A stretch of 64,000 bases of DNA from Candidatus Gastranaerophilales bacterium (GCA_944325605.1 CALVAX010000001.1:230622-294621); one strand, 5' to 3'; positions 27,383 through 35,625 are shown, counted from the stretch's first letter. Made by a program: numbers and translations. Notes: generated by a model from the sequence alone, not told the origin.

Positions 27383-28291
27383 TTATCCGGCAATGATTTC
27401 AGCCAGAACATCAGGGAATCTGTTAATCAAAGTATACGCAAAATCTTTTGCATCAAGTTGTGTGATTACCATAGAAAGCAGGTCATTTGGCAGTTCTTCA
27501 AGCATTTTAATCTTTTCTTCCGGTTCAATAACGTCCATGGCCTTAACCATTTCAGGCTTTTGTTTGTGTGCATGAATCATATTTGTGTAAGCTTCCGGAC
27601 TGAAAACCTGATAAAGTTCAGGATGCTGATTTGCCAGAGCAAGCGTCAATTGCTGCTTCTGGGTCGGCTGCATCGAAAACAATGCATCTTTATACTCAAG
27701 CGGATTAAACCTGTCAATCTGGTTTACCATATCAAAACTGCTTTTATCCTTGCATTCTTCGCCCGTAACCCCTTCAATCATCTGCGCAAGATACTCGGGA
27801 GGAATTGATTGAAGATGTCTTAAAACATTGCTCTTATCAACTTCTGTACTTGTCAGAAAGTTGTCAAGTTCTCTATTTGGCATCAATCTTATAACTTCTT
27901 CCTCTGAAAACATCTCCATAACAGTGTTTACAAGCTGTTCCGGCGGAAGTTCCTTAAGCATTGCAAGGAGTTTATCCTCTGTGAAAAAGTACAAACCTTG
28001 AGTTAAATCATTTTCTTCCATAAGCGGAAGAAATTTCTGGAGTTTGTCTGAACTCATTGTGCTTAGAATAAGGTATTTATTCTTTGGATCTGCAAGGTTG
28101 AAAATCTCAACAAGCTGGTCAACATTAGTGAATAATTCAGCCGCATATTCAACAGCTGCCTGATTACCTTGTGCAGCCTCAGCTTCCACAATCTCCTCTA
28201 CGGACATCATGGAATACATTTCAACCATTTTGGTCTGTGAAATATTTAATTTGCTTAAAAGTGTCGTTAAATCAGTATCTAATACAATCAT
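27383..28291 (-). CDS. MgtE N-domain-like helical repeat protein
   Basis: A 302-residue acidic, all-helical protein composed of repeated segments such as FFTEDKLLAMLKELPPEQLVNTVMEMF, LMPNRELDNFL and LQSIPPEYLAQMIEGV. The pattern of short helix pairs with Pro-Pro-Glu turns matches the superhelical N-terminal domain of MgtE transporters and the related FliG-like fold, but no CBS domain or membrane part follows. It is probably a soluble scaffold or regulator. AAGGATG precedes ATG. Function unknown. Confidence 0.68.
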   Translation of the reverse strand: MIVLDTDLTTLLSKLNISQTKMVEMYSMMSVEEIVEAEAAQGNQAAVEYAAELFTNVDQLVEIFNLADPKNKYLILSTMSSDKLQKFLPLMEENDLTQGLYFFTEDKLLAMLKELPPEQLVNTVMEMFSEEEVIRLMPNRELDNFLTSTEVDKSNVLRHLQSIPPEYLAQMIEGVTGEECKDKSSFDMVNQIDRFNPLEYKDALFSMQPTQKQQLTLALANQHPELYQVFSPEAYTNMIHAHKQKPEMVKAMDVIEPEEKIKMLEELPNDLLSMVITQLDAKDFAYTLINRFPDVLAEIIAG

Positions 28292-28800
28292 CAGAACATC
28301 CTTGCAGAATTAATATCCGAATATATAAACGGCAGATTGTATAAAAAAATTCAATAATTTTAAGATTTGTAACAGTTGTTAACATTTTGACCTTCCAGCA
28401 GCCAGCTGCAAGCAAAACAGCTTTTTATAGCAGACTCTGATGAACCGGCAATTAATAAGTTTTACAAATGCCGGTAAAACAAGATGATTGAAACCTGAAA
28501 AAGATTGTATATCTTATAAATTTGGGCTGAAAACTTATGAACCGATATCCTGACTCTGCGACAAAGGCTGAAACTTAAAGTATAACCTGATTTCAGTCTG
28601 ATAGGATTCGTCTGTCCGGTGTAAAATAAAAGTCCGTAACCCGGCGATTAAAGCAGGGTTCAAATCCGCTTAAATTCATATACTGAGAGAGTTTCAGCTT
28701 AGTTTAGTGAAATTTGCTATATAAGTCACGAAGAAAAAAGCTTGATTTTAAAAAATGTTTATAGTAGATTTAATTTTGCGGACAGATTAAGAACTGTCAG
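28292..28800. other. Non-coding region upstream of tRNA-Ile
   Basis: No protein-coding frame. Contains a hairpin at 28446-28475 (CCGGCA with TGCCGG) and, near 28650-28672, AAGCAGGGTTCAAATCCGCTT, which folds into a stem with a T-loop-like TTCAAAT and may be another tRNA-arm relic. Together with the tRNA-like modules that follow it makes up the 712 bp before the intact tRNA. Confidence 0.5.
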
Positions 28801-28880
28801 CATGGGAGATTAGAACACTCTGCAAATACGGACAATTAAGTATTATAGAGTCGCCCTGATAAAAATCAAAAGTTCTAAAT
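28801..28880 (+). pseudogene. Degenerate tRNA-like module 1
   Basis: Shares with the next module a D-arm-like GATTAGAACACTCTGC, then an insert with a small hairpin (AATAC/GTATT), then an anticodon-loop-like CCTGATAA and a decayed T-arm GTTCTAAAT. Acceptor and T stems no longer pair. Most likely a relic of a duplicated tRNA-Ile gene; a novel tRNA-like RNA is the alternative. Confidence 0.45.
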
Positions 28881-28895
28881 TCAAAAGGTTTGAAA

Positions 28896-28980
28896 ACTCA
28901 GGTGGTTAGAGCACTCTGCCGGGAAAAACGATACTCAATCGTTTTTCGAGAGGCCTGATAAGGGTCAAATGTTCTAAAAT
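28896..28980 (+). pseudogene. Degenerate tRNA-like module 2
   Basis: CTCAGGTGGTTAGAGCACT reproduces the D-arm of the intact tRNA-Ile 118 bp downstream, then a 40 nt insert holds a strong hairpin (AAAAACGAT/ATCGTTTTT), then CCTGATAAGGGT repeats the Ile anticodon arm, and GTTCTAAAAT is a decayed T-arm. The acceptor stem is missing. It is 96 bp from module 1 in register. Confidence 0.5.
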
Positions 28981-29004
28981 TTTGAAAACAGCATAAAAAT
29001 TTGC

Positions 29005-29078
<74 letters not shown>

Positions 29079-29087
29079 TATTTTACA

Positions 29088-29113
29088 AAAAGAGCCGAAA
29101 AGGCTCTTTTTTA
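29088..29113 (+). terminator. Terminator of tRNA-Ile
   Basis: AAAGAGCC-GAAA-GGCTCTTTTTT forms a stem of about 8 bp directly downstream of the tRNA with a T run. Confidence 0.85.
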
Positions 29114-29271
29114 GTGTCTTTTCAAGTTCTAATCTGCGTTTCCGGCGATTGAAAATTTTTAATCAAATTTTTAAAAATCGCTAAAAGTCTTTTGTACTAA
29201 CTATTTTCAGAGTTCGAGTAATAGGTTTCTGGGACATTGAGACGGAGAAAATTTAATAAAAAATCAAATAG

Positions 29272-29297
29272 ACAGCCGATTTGAGGCTGTTTTTTAG
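29272..29297 (+). terminator. Orphan terminator hairpin
   Basis: ACAGCC-GATTTGA-GGCTGT followed by six T. No gene lies between the tRNA terminator and this hairpin, so it may end an unrecognised small RNA or read-through transcript from 29114 onward. The rest of 29079-29556 holds this hairpin and the left direct repeat; no protein gene is seen. Confidence 0.6.
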
Positions 29298-29350
29298 TAT
29301 TGAGATGTACCGGTCTTTTTTTGCACTCAAGTACTCATTTTTTGCACTCT

Positions 29351-29461
29351 TTTGCACTAATTTTCTGTCACCCTGAATTTATTTCAGGGTCTATCCTGCT
29401 CACAAAGCCTGTTTTAGCCCAGTGCAAGAAAGTGCAAAAAAGTGCAATTTTATTTTTACTT
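29351..29461 (+). repeat. Left ~111 bp direct repeat of the island
   Basis: Matches 50304-50404 in the same orientation with about 95% identity, except for a 10 bp extra AGTGCA unit here. The core (CCTGAATTTATTTCAGG) is a small hairpin. It is flanked by TGCACT units at 29322, 29343 and 29353 pointing in and AGTGCA units at 29421, 29431 and 29441, so the repeat has its own inverted termini. It marks the left border of the ~21 kb accessory island. Confidence 0.8.
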
Positions 29462-29556
29462 ACAAATTGAGATATCCAAAATTATCTAAGAGATAAAGAT
29501 AAAGTAAGTTTTTGAAATAATATTTTTGATTTACAATCGGTGTAATGGAGGTATTT

Positions 29557-30312
29557 ATGCTTGAAGCTATTGATATTAATTTTGATTTTACAACTGATAC
29601 TCCCCATTATTGGGAAGATTTCAAATCTGGCAAAAGTTGTAAAGACCCTGATATATGGAGCCCGACTTTGAGAAAATACCAGCAACTTTTATATAGTAAA
29701 AATTTGCCAAATGGAGAAATGTTTAAGCTAGAGATAGGAAGTACTCCAAATAATTATTTATATTGGAAAGATTTTAGTTTTGGTAGTGATTCCATAATAA
29801 ATATGTACATACATCATAAAACATTGAGTTGCCTTATTAATGATGTAAAGAAACAAATAAATAATTTTGATAAATTTTATGAGGATTATTTAAGAAAAAG
29901 TTACACTATTGGCGGAGAAATTATATTTCCTAAATATCCTATATCTATAAATGTTGAAAGAGGTCGATATAATGGAAAAATTAAAGATAGATTTGATTTA
30001 ACATTAGAATGCATAAGACTTTTTTATAATGAAGAACCAAGTCCATTATATAAAGCTCTAAAAGAAAATCATAATTTCTTTGAATTATTTGTTGATTTTA
30101 AAGGTTATGTTGATTTCTTTTATCTCAATGATTTGGTTACGGAGGATTATAATTCTATTAATTTTTACTTAGATTTTGATAATTTTGAAAGAAATCCAAG
30201 ACCTCAAACTGTTGAGGAATGGTTTACTCTTTATAATAAACAAATGGAATTCTTAAATGCGAGAAATGCCAGAATACATCAAAGTATAAATAACGTGTTG
30301 AAATATCTCTAA
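29557..30312 (+). CDS. DUF6994-like protein of unknown function
   Basis: A protein of about 251 residues. The opening IDINFDFTTDTPHYWEDF, followed by SPTLRKYQQLLYSKNLPNGEMF and the C-terminal PRPQTVEEWFTLYNKQMEFLNARNARI, matches a widespread uncharacterised family (DUF6994 as I recall it). There is no signal peptide or membrane segment. ATG 29557 is chosen because GGAGG lies six bases upstream; the in-frame ATG at 29545 overlaps that site. It is the first gene inside the island and reads toward the transposase, from which it may be separately transcribed. Confidence 0.65.
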   Translation: MLEAIDINFDFTTDTPHYWEDFKSGKSCKDPDIWSPTLRKYQQLLYSKNLPNGEMFKLEIGSTPNNYLYWKDFSFGSDSIINMYIHHKTLSCLINDVKKQINNFDKFYEDYLRKSYTIGGEIIFPKYPISINVERGRYNGKIKDRFDLTLECIRLFYNEEPSPLYKALKENHNFFELFVDFKGYVDFFYLNDLVTEDYNSINFYLDFDNFERNPRPQTVEEWFTLYNKQMEFLNARNARIHQSINNVLKYL

Positions 30313-30328
30313 GACGGTATTTCAGGAC

Positions 30329-30358
30329 TTGACTTCTGTCTCAAAACGAGTGATGAAT
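30329..30358 (+). promoter_or_regulatory. Island-class promoter, transposase copy
   Basis: TTGACT, exactly 17 bp, then GATGAAT within the 11 bp motif GAGTGATGAAT. The same layout precedes the minus-strand genes starting at 35625 and 35989. The GATGAAT box occupies the -10 position but is unlike TATAAT, so an activator, repressor or alternative factor may act here. Confidence 0.6.
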
Positions 30359-30392
30359 GTGTTGCACAAAGCATTACAAGGATTTTGAGACA

Positions 30393-32216
30393 ATGGAAAA
30401 CCAAGTTGAGACAATCAAATACACCCCTGAGAAGGCAAAACAAAATGCTCTTGCAAAACTTGATTTAATCCGCAAATGGCAAGAATTTCGCCGTAAAGCA
30501 GTAAACAAACTTCAGGCAGACTATGATTTTGTCAAACTGCATAATAGTTCAAATTCCTACCTTTTCAGTATTTTAGGTAAAATCTCACGAGGAAGCCTAC
30601 ATCGTTGGAAAACCAGTTTAGACGGGACAGAAGATTATACAAGGTTAATCCCCAATTACAAATATGTTTCTGTAAACGAATACAGAACCTGCCTGACAGA
30701 TGAAGAAATCAAAATATTTATGGGCTTGCTTTTGCACCCAAATAGAATTTGTATCGGCAAAGCAATCGCACTTACAAAATACAAGCTCAAAGAACAAGGT
30801 CAAAGTTTCATACCTGCAGATATTACATTTAGACGCTATGCAAAATGGTTTAAGGACAACAATTATGACAAATGGGTGCTAGCTCGAGACGGTGAAAAGG
30901 CTCTTTCTGACAAAGTCGAACCTTATATTAAAAGGGACGCGAGCCTGCTTGATGTCGGGGATATTTTAGTTGCAGACGGGCACAAACTGGCGTTTCAAGT
31001 GATTAACCCGTTTACTGGCAAGCCTTGTCGAGCAACTTTAGTCGGATTTTTGGACTGGAAATCAACAGCACTGGTCGGGTATGAAATTATGCTTGAAGAA
31101 AACACCCAATGTATTGCAAGTGCCCTAAGAAACGCAATAATAAACCTCGATATGATACCGAAAATTGTCTATCAAGATAACGGCAGAGCATTTAGAGCAA
31201 AATACTTTACAGATGATAAAGGGTTCGGAGAATTAGGCTTTTACGGACTTTATGCAAAACTCGGGATTGAAACGGTATTTGCAAGACCATATAACGCAAG
31301 GTCAAAAGTTATTGAGAGGTTCTTCAAAGAATTTCAAGAAGGATTTGAAAAACTAATGCCAAGTTATGTTGGTTCATCAATTATCAACAAACCTGCATAC
31401 TTGAAACGAAACGAAAAATTCCACTCCAACCTGCATAATGCCCTCTTGGTTGGCGGCGTTAAACGGGCATGCAGCGGAGCTGACTCCAGCCCTCTGCCGC
31501 CAATCCGCTACATCCCCACAATAGAAGAAACAATCAAAATGATTGATATGTGGCTTAAGTTCAAGAACTCTCAGCCCTGTACAAATGCACCGAATATGAC
31601 AATCGCAGAGGTTTTAGAGAATCGAAAGAAACAAAATATTGATACAAGCTTGCTTGACGATTTGATGCTGGCAACTGAAGTCAAAACAATTCAGCGAAAC
31701 GGTGTAAGGTTCCTAAACTGCGATTATTTTGACGAAAGACTATACGGGCTGAGAGGAAGAGTTTTAGTAAAATACAACCTGTTTGATCTAACAAGTGTAA
31801 AAGTTTTTACCCCGAAAGGAGAATACTTATGCACAGCAGAGCGAGTAACCGAAACCCATCCAATGGCAAAGATTTTAGGAACGGTTGAGGATTTAGAGGA
31901 TTACAAACAAAAAATTCAAAAACAACAAAAACTGAAAAGAAAAACTATAAATTCAGTTAAAAAATTATTGACTAACGATGAAATAAAACTGATTGAAGCA
32001 AGGTCTAACCAAGAAGAGATTGAGAATTCTAACAATTTTCAAAAGGAGTTCAAAGCTCGTTCAAATAGTGTTCAAAAAATAAACAACGGAGAAAAATCAC
32101 TCCCGATTTTCAAAAACAATTCAGAAAAATACGAATATTTGATAAAACATAACCCAAGCGACATTTGGGTTGCAGAATTTAAAGAAACAAAGGAGTATAA
32201 ACTGTTATATGAATAG
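30393..32216 (+). CDS. Mu-type DDE transposase
   Basis: A ~607-residue transposase of the MuA/TnsB type with an integrase (rve) catalytic core. Candidate catalytic residues are Asp in VADGHKLAF (about residue 195), Asp in YQDNGRAFRAKY (about 262) and Glu in SKVIERFFKEF (about 307). The N-terminal 170 residues contain DNA-binding helices, and a Mu-type beta-barrel domain follows the core. A GC-rich 54 bp palindromic segment is inserted in frame at 31450-31503. I prefer ATG 30393 (AAGGA ten bases ahead); ATG 30357 overlaps the promoter motif. With the AAA+ gene downstream it forms a MuA-MuB-like pair that should move the island or part of it. Confidence 0.85.
   Translation: MENQVETIKYTPEKAKQNALAKLDLIRKWQEFRRKAVNKLQADYDFVKLHNSSNSYLFSILGKISRGSLHRWKTSLDGTEDYTRLIPNYKYVSVNEYRTCLTDEEIKIFMGLLLHPNRICIGKAIALTKYKLKEQGQSFIPADITFRRYAKWFKDNNYDKWVLARDGEKALSDKVEPYIKRDASLLDVGDILVADGHKLAFQVINPFTGKPCRATLVGFLDWKSTALVGYEIMLEENTQCIASALRNAIINLDMIPKIVYQDNGRAFRAKYFTDDKGFGELGFYGLYAKLGIETVFARPYNARSKVIERFFKEFQEGFEKLMPSYVGSSIINKPAYLKRNEKFHSNLHNALLVGGVKRACSGADSSPLPPIRYIPTIEETIKMIDMWLKFKNSQPCTNAPNMTIAEVLENRKKQNIDTSLLDDLMLATEVKTIQRNGVRFLNCDYFDERLYGLRGRVLVKYNLFDLTSVKVFTPKGEYLCTAERVTETHPMAKILGTVEDLEDYKQKIQKQQKLKRKTINSVKKLLTNDEIKLIEARSNQEEIENSNNFQKEFKARSNSVQKINNGEKSLPIFKNNSEKYEYLIKHNPSDIWVAEFKETKEYKLLYE
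31450..31503 (+). repeat. In-frame palindromic insertion inside the transposase gene
   Basis: A 54 bp (18 codon), GC-rich segment bounded by TTGGCGGC and GCCGCCAA, with inner pairs GCAG/CTGC and GGAG/CTCC. It sits between the catalytic core and C-terminal domain of the transposase, encoding roughly GGVKRACSGADSSPLPP. On the opposite strand it shares CAGAGGG and CCCGTTTA blocks with the nested palindrome at 12.3 and 26.4 kb. Confidence 0.55.
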
Positions 32217-32284
32217 CGGATTACAAGTAGTGGGTCTAAGGCGAAGCAGTACCCGTTTATTGCGAGCAACCAAGAAAGGATAAA

Positions 32285-32965
32285 ATGAAAAAAATCTTTA
32301 TAAAAACTCGAAATGTAAGGAATTTTATAGGTTTAGTTGAAGCCCTAAAAAGCAAACCAAAAAACATTCCTAAAATGGGGCTTATATATGGCGAGCCGGG
32401 GCTTGGAAAATCACAAACGGCACTTTGGCTAGCCTGCAAATATGACGGGATTTATATTCGAGCCTCAAACCTTATGACAAGCAGGTGGCTTGTTGAAGAA
32501 ATTGTTAGAGAAATGGACGAACTCCCTCGGTATTTAACCTCGGACAACTTTAATGTCGTGATTAGCAAACTTATTCAAAAGCCAAAAATTATTTTTGTAG
32601 ATGAAATCGACTACTTGATGAACAATTACAAAAGTGTCGAAACTCTAAGAGATATCCACGATAAAACCGATTGTCCGATAGTCTTTGTCGGAATGGGCTT
32701 GGCTCTTAGGAAACTTGAAAGATACAAGCACCTGTATGACAGATTTAGTGAAATTGTAAAGTTTGAAACCTTTGAAATAGAAGATTTGAGTCAAATTTTT
32801 AGCCAACTCTCTGAAATACCTTTTACCCCTGATTCAATAGAATATATCCACAAAAAATACAATAGGTTCAGACAAATTGTACAGCTTATAAGCAAACTTG
32901 AAAGTTTTGCAAAAGAAAATAATTTAGAAGAAATTACAAAAGAAGTTATGGAGCAAATTATATGA
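32285..32965 (+). CDS. AAA+ ATPase, MuB/TnsC-like transposition partner
   Basis: A 226-residue AAA+ ATPase with Walker A GEPGLGKS at residues 36-43 and Walker B IIFVDEID near 102-109; GMGLALRKLERY near 140 fits sensor I and the following ...YNRFRQIVQLISKL is the winged C-terminal region. Proteins of this size next to MuA/TnsB transposases bind target DNA and deliver it to the transposase. AAGGA precedes ATG. The 68 bp gap after the transposase contains another CCCGTTTA repeat fragment. It overlaps the next gene by 4 nt. Confidence 0.85.
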   Translation: MKKIFIKTRNVRNFIGLVEALKSKPKNIPKMGLIYGEPGLGKSQTALWLACKYDGIYIRASNLMTSRWLVEEIVREMDELPRYLTSDNFNVVISKLIQKPKIIFVDEIDYLMNNYKSVETLRDIHDKTDCPIVFVGMGLALRKLERYKHLYDRFSEIVKFETFEIEDLSQIFSQLSEIPFTPDSIEYIHKKYNRFRQIVQLISKLESFAKENNLEEITKEVMEQII

Positions 32966-33522
32966 ACATTGAAAAATTAGCTAAAAGATTAAAAGAATTT
33001 ACCCTTGATGATATTGAATTGATAGCAGAATGCGATTGTAAAACAAAACTTGAACAGCTTTTGAACAGCAATAAAATACTTTTTGAAAACGGGATTTATA
33101 AATACAATGAGGAAACAAAAACTGGTGAAAATTATGAAATATTCAGCCCGCTAAAGAATAAACACCTAAAAATTAGTATAGAAGATGCAAAAGAATATTT
33201 TATGAAAAATTATGTCGAAAAATACTGCAAATTCGAGACTTATAGAAACTATAACGCAATTTTTAACTTCAATATTATACCTTTTATAAACTGCTATTAC
33301 CTGCATGAAATTGATATTGAATCTATAAAAGAACTTTTTAAAGTCTGCGAATTAAGACGCCTGAAGCCCCGCAGAATTAAAAACACAATGGCACTTCTAA
33401 ACCAACTGATAAAATATTTCCAACACCTTGGAGTAATTGATAGAAGTTGCGTCTATCAGGTTAAAAAAGTGCAAGATAAAAACCATTTTGGAATAGAAAA
33501 CTTAATTTTTGAGGGATTTTAA
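32962..33522 (+). CDS. Integrase-type core-binding domain protein without catalytic domain
   Basis: A 186-residue protein whose C-terminal half (IEDAKEYFMKNYVEKYCKF, YNAIFNFNIIPFINCYYLHEIDIESIKELF, LKPRRIKNTMALLNQLIKYFQHLGVI) has the pattern of the SAM-like core-binding domain of tyrosine recombinases. No Arg-His-x-x-Arg-Tyr catalytic domain follows. It is coupled to the AAA+ gene and the HTH gene by overlaps, so it should work with the transposition proteins, perhaps as a DNA-binding or target-choice factor. The fold call is by pattern only. Confidence 0.6.
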   Translation: MNIEKLAKRLKEFTLDDIELIAECDCKTKLEQLLNSNKILFENGIYKYNEETKTGENYEIFSPLKNKHLKISIEDAKEYFMKNYVEKYCKFETYRNYNAIFNFNIIPFINCYYLHEIDIESIKELFKVCELRRLKPRRIKNTMALLNQLIKYFQHLGVIDRSCVYQVKKVQDKNHFGIENLIFEGF

Positions 33523-33920
33523 TGAGCAAAATGAAATTATTTAAACAAGCAGAGCAAATGTTTTTAAAAGGTTTGACCATTAGTGAAATCTCTTTAGATC
33601 TTGGAATTGCAAAAAGGACTTTGTTTTACTGGAAAAAGCAATATGATTGGCATAAAAAGCGAAAAGAATCAATGTATGATAAATTCCAGTTCAAAGACGA
33701 TTTGCAAAAGTTTGCCCAAAAGCTTATGGATAAAATCGCAAATAGTAATAAAACTAACAGCCAGATAAGCCAAGCAGAATACTATTCCCTAGTGAACATT
33801 TTAAACTTTCTCCCTGAATTAAAGGAAAACAATACTCAAAACGAAACACCCCAAATAAAAACCGAACTTTCGCCGGACTTCATCCGCCAAATCGAGCGTG
33901 AAATTTTAGGTATAGAATAA
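33522..33920 (+). CDS. Helix-turn-helix protein, Mu gp27/terminase-small-like
   Basis: A 132-residue protein with an N-terminal helix-turn-helix: KQAEQMFLKGLTISEISLDLGIAKRTLFYWKKQYDW, the motif seen in phage terminase small subunits and in DUF1804-type proteins of Mu-like phages. The rest is helical and charged. It overlaps the preceding gene by one base and ends the transposition operon. No phage structural genes are present, so a role in transposon regulation or DNA choice is more likely than packaging. Confidence 0.7.
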   Translation: MSKMKLFKQAEQMFLKGLTISEISLDLGIAKRTLFYWKKQYDWHKKRKESMYDKFQFKDDLQKFAQKLMDKIANSNKTNSQISQAEYYSLVNILNFLPELKENNTQNETPQIKTELSPDFIRQIEREILGIE

Positions 33921-33964
33921 ATCCTGCAAATTTTTGTGCTATCCTTGTAGAAAAAGGAGGTATA

Positions 33965-34987
33965 TTGAATAAAATTTCAAAAGAAATTATAAATGAACTC
34001 TTGAAGTTAAAAACAGATAATACATTATATCATAGAGAAAACTCTACTCTAGAATTTAAAGAACAATTTAATTTTGCGGGATTAGCAGATTATTTAAAAG
34101 ATTTTGCAGCATTCGCAAATAATAATGGTGGATACCTAATTTTTGGGGTAAAAGATAGACCAAGAACTCTAATTGGTATGTCTCACAAATCTATTGAGCA
34201 GTTTGAAAAAATTGATCCTCAAGAAATTACAGGTGGTATTTTAGAATATTTTTCTTCTGAAATAAAATATGAATATGGTTCATTTGATATCGATGGGAAA
34301 ATATATGGTGTATTTTATGTTGAAGAAATGAAAAATAAACCAGTTATTGCAAAAAAAAATGCAGGGGATGTTTTTAGAAATGGTGAAATTTATTACCGTT
34401 ACGGAGGAAGAACTGATAAAATCAGACATGCGGAACTTGAAGCTATAATAAATGGAAGAATTGAACAAACTAATAAAGAGTGGCGTAATTTTTTAAAATC
34501 AACGTCAAATGTTGAACCTTCTAAAACTCATCTTTTAACATCTCAAACATCTACAATCGGTAAAGATAATAATATTTTATACATTGATGCAAAGACTGCT
34601 GAAAAAATAAATTTTTTAAAAGAGGGTGAATTTAAAGAAACTGCGGGAGAAAAAGCTATTATGTTAATTGGTAGAGCAAAAATGTTAGAAGCTCAAACAA
34701 TTGAGAAAGAGGTTGAAAAAAGTCTAGTTGAACTATACCCATATACATATAAAGAACTTGTTGAATATATAAAAAAAGAAAATCCAGAAATAAAACAAGG
34801 AGATATAAATAACATTATAAAAGAAGATAATTTAAAGAAGAAAAAAGAGTATTCTGCTTATAATTTCAGGAGTAAAGAACAAAAAGTCAAATATGAAACA
34901 GAAGGAATATTACCCAAAAATCCAACAAGTATATATAATAAAAATGCAATAGAATATATATTGGAAGCTTTTTCTAGTCCTGCATAA
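33965..34987 (+). CDS. AlbA_2 (Schlafen-like) domain protein
   Basis: A 340-residue protein whose N-terminal 150 residues form an AlbA_2 domain: ENSTLEFKEQFNFAGLADYLKDFAAFANNNGGYLIFGVKD, the typical Glu-x-Lys and Asn-Asn/Gly-Gly-Tyr-Leu pattern, with GEIYYRYGGRTDKIRHAELE closing the domain. Such domains are found in helicases, regulators and nucleases of defence type. The start is TTG at 33965, supported by AAAGGAGG just upstream. It is on the same strand as the transposition genes but has its own ribosome site and a 44 bp gap; it converges with the minus-strand genes. Confidence 0.75.
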   Translation: MNKISKEIINELLKLKTDNTLYHRENSTLEFKEQFNFAGLADYLKDFAAFANNNGGYLIFGVKDRPRTLIGMSHKSIEQFEKIDPQEITGGILEYFSSEIKYEYGSFDIDGKIYGVFYVEEMKNKPVIAKKNAGDVFRNGEIYYRYGGRTDKIRHAELEAIINGRIEQTNKEWRNFLKSTSNVEPSKTHLLTSQTSTIGKDNNILYIDAKTAEKINFLKEGEFKETAGEKAIMLIGRAKMLEAQTIEKEVEKSLVELYPYTYKELVEYIKKENPEIKQGDINNIIKEDNLKKKKEYSAYNFRSKEQKVKYETEGILPKNPTSIYNKNAIEYILEAFSSPA

Positions 34988-34992
34988 AAGCT

Positions 34993-35226
34993 CTAAATTT
35001 TCTCAATATACCAATTAGAATTTCCAAAGTGATTGAAGTTCCATTGTAATTGGAAGTAGAAATTGTATTCCACTGAGTTATCATCTTTAAAATTGTAAGA
35101 ATATTTATTTAGCTGTGTTCTGCGATAACTTTCAAAAGCTATCCTGATTTCTCTTGCAAACTTTTTTCTAAATTCAGAATATGTTATTTCTAAGTTTTCT
35201 CTTGTTAGTTTATTTTTCAAAATCAT
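34993..35226 (-). CDS. Small hypothetical protein
   Basis: A 77-residue protein, Asn/Tyr/Phe-rich at its C-terminus (YSYNFKDDNSVEYNFYFQLQWNFNHFG). It overlaps the end of the gene before it by 17 nt and is the last of three co-oriented minus-strand genes. I do not recognise it. Confidence 0.5.
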   Translation of the reverse strand: MILKNKLTRENLEITYSEFRKKFAREIRIAFESYRRTQLNKYSYNFKDDNSVEYNFYFQLQWNFNHFGNSNWYIEKI

Positions 35227-35410
35227 CTTCGAAACCTCTTATATTATCAAGCTCTATATTGTACCTTTTGCCTTGTTTATCAACACAAGTTGCATAATTT
35301 ATCTCTGCATCAGCAAACTTATTTTTCCAAATACAAATTAGCAAGCCGATTTCTTGTGTTTTTAAGTTTAAAACCTTTGTTCCGTATAAGTGATAATCTT
35401 TTTCTGTCAT
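35210..35410 (-). CDS. Small hypothetical protein
   Basis: A 66-residue protein with alternating beta-strand-like segments (GTKVLNLKTQEIGLLICIWKN, INYATCVDKQGKRYNIEL), suggesting a small beta-barrel. It starts within the stop codon region of the gene upstream and overlaps the next, so the three form an operon. Sequence similarity in style to its upstream neighbour hints at a related fold. Function unknown. Confidence 0.55.
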   Translation of the reverse strand: MTEKDYHLYGTKVLNLKTQEIGLLICIWKNKFADAEINYATCVDKQGKRYNIELDNIRGFEDDFEK

Positions 35411-35625
35411 TATTCTTTCCTTTCAAGTATCAAATCTGAATAGATATCATCAGGCTTTTGTGGGTCTATTAAAAACTCTTTCATAAATACAAATCTTTCA
35501 CCGCAAGCGTTTTCACAAATTACAGTGTCGATATTGTAGAAGCCAATTACTTTGTAATACTCATTATCAGAGTTTTCAAAACCTCTAATCTTTTTTAGTT
35601 TGTATTTCTTGCCTAATTCAATCAT
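35410..35625 (-). CDS. Small hypothetical protein
   Basis: A 71-residue protein (MIELGKKYKLKKIRGFE...) with a predicted small beta-sheet fold; no known motif. It leads a three-gene minus-strand operon ending at 34993 and is driven by the island-class promoter at 35649-35678, with GAGGT ahead of ATG. Confidence 0.6.
   Translation of the reverse strand: MIELGKKYKLKKIRGFENSDNEYYKVIGFYNIDTVICENACGERFVFMKEFLIDPQKPDDIYSDLILERKE

Noticed and set aside
28597..28680. tmRNA or other known structured RNA
   Set aside because: CTGATAGGATTCG and GGGTTCAAATCC recall tmRNA ends, but the distance is far too short and no tag frame or acceptor stem is present.
33522..33920. Prophage with terminase
   Set aside because: The HTH protein resembles a small terminase subunit, but no large terminase, portal, capsid or tail gene follows.
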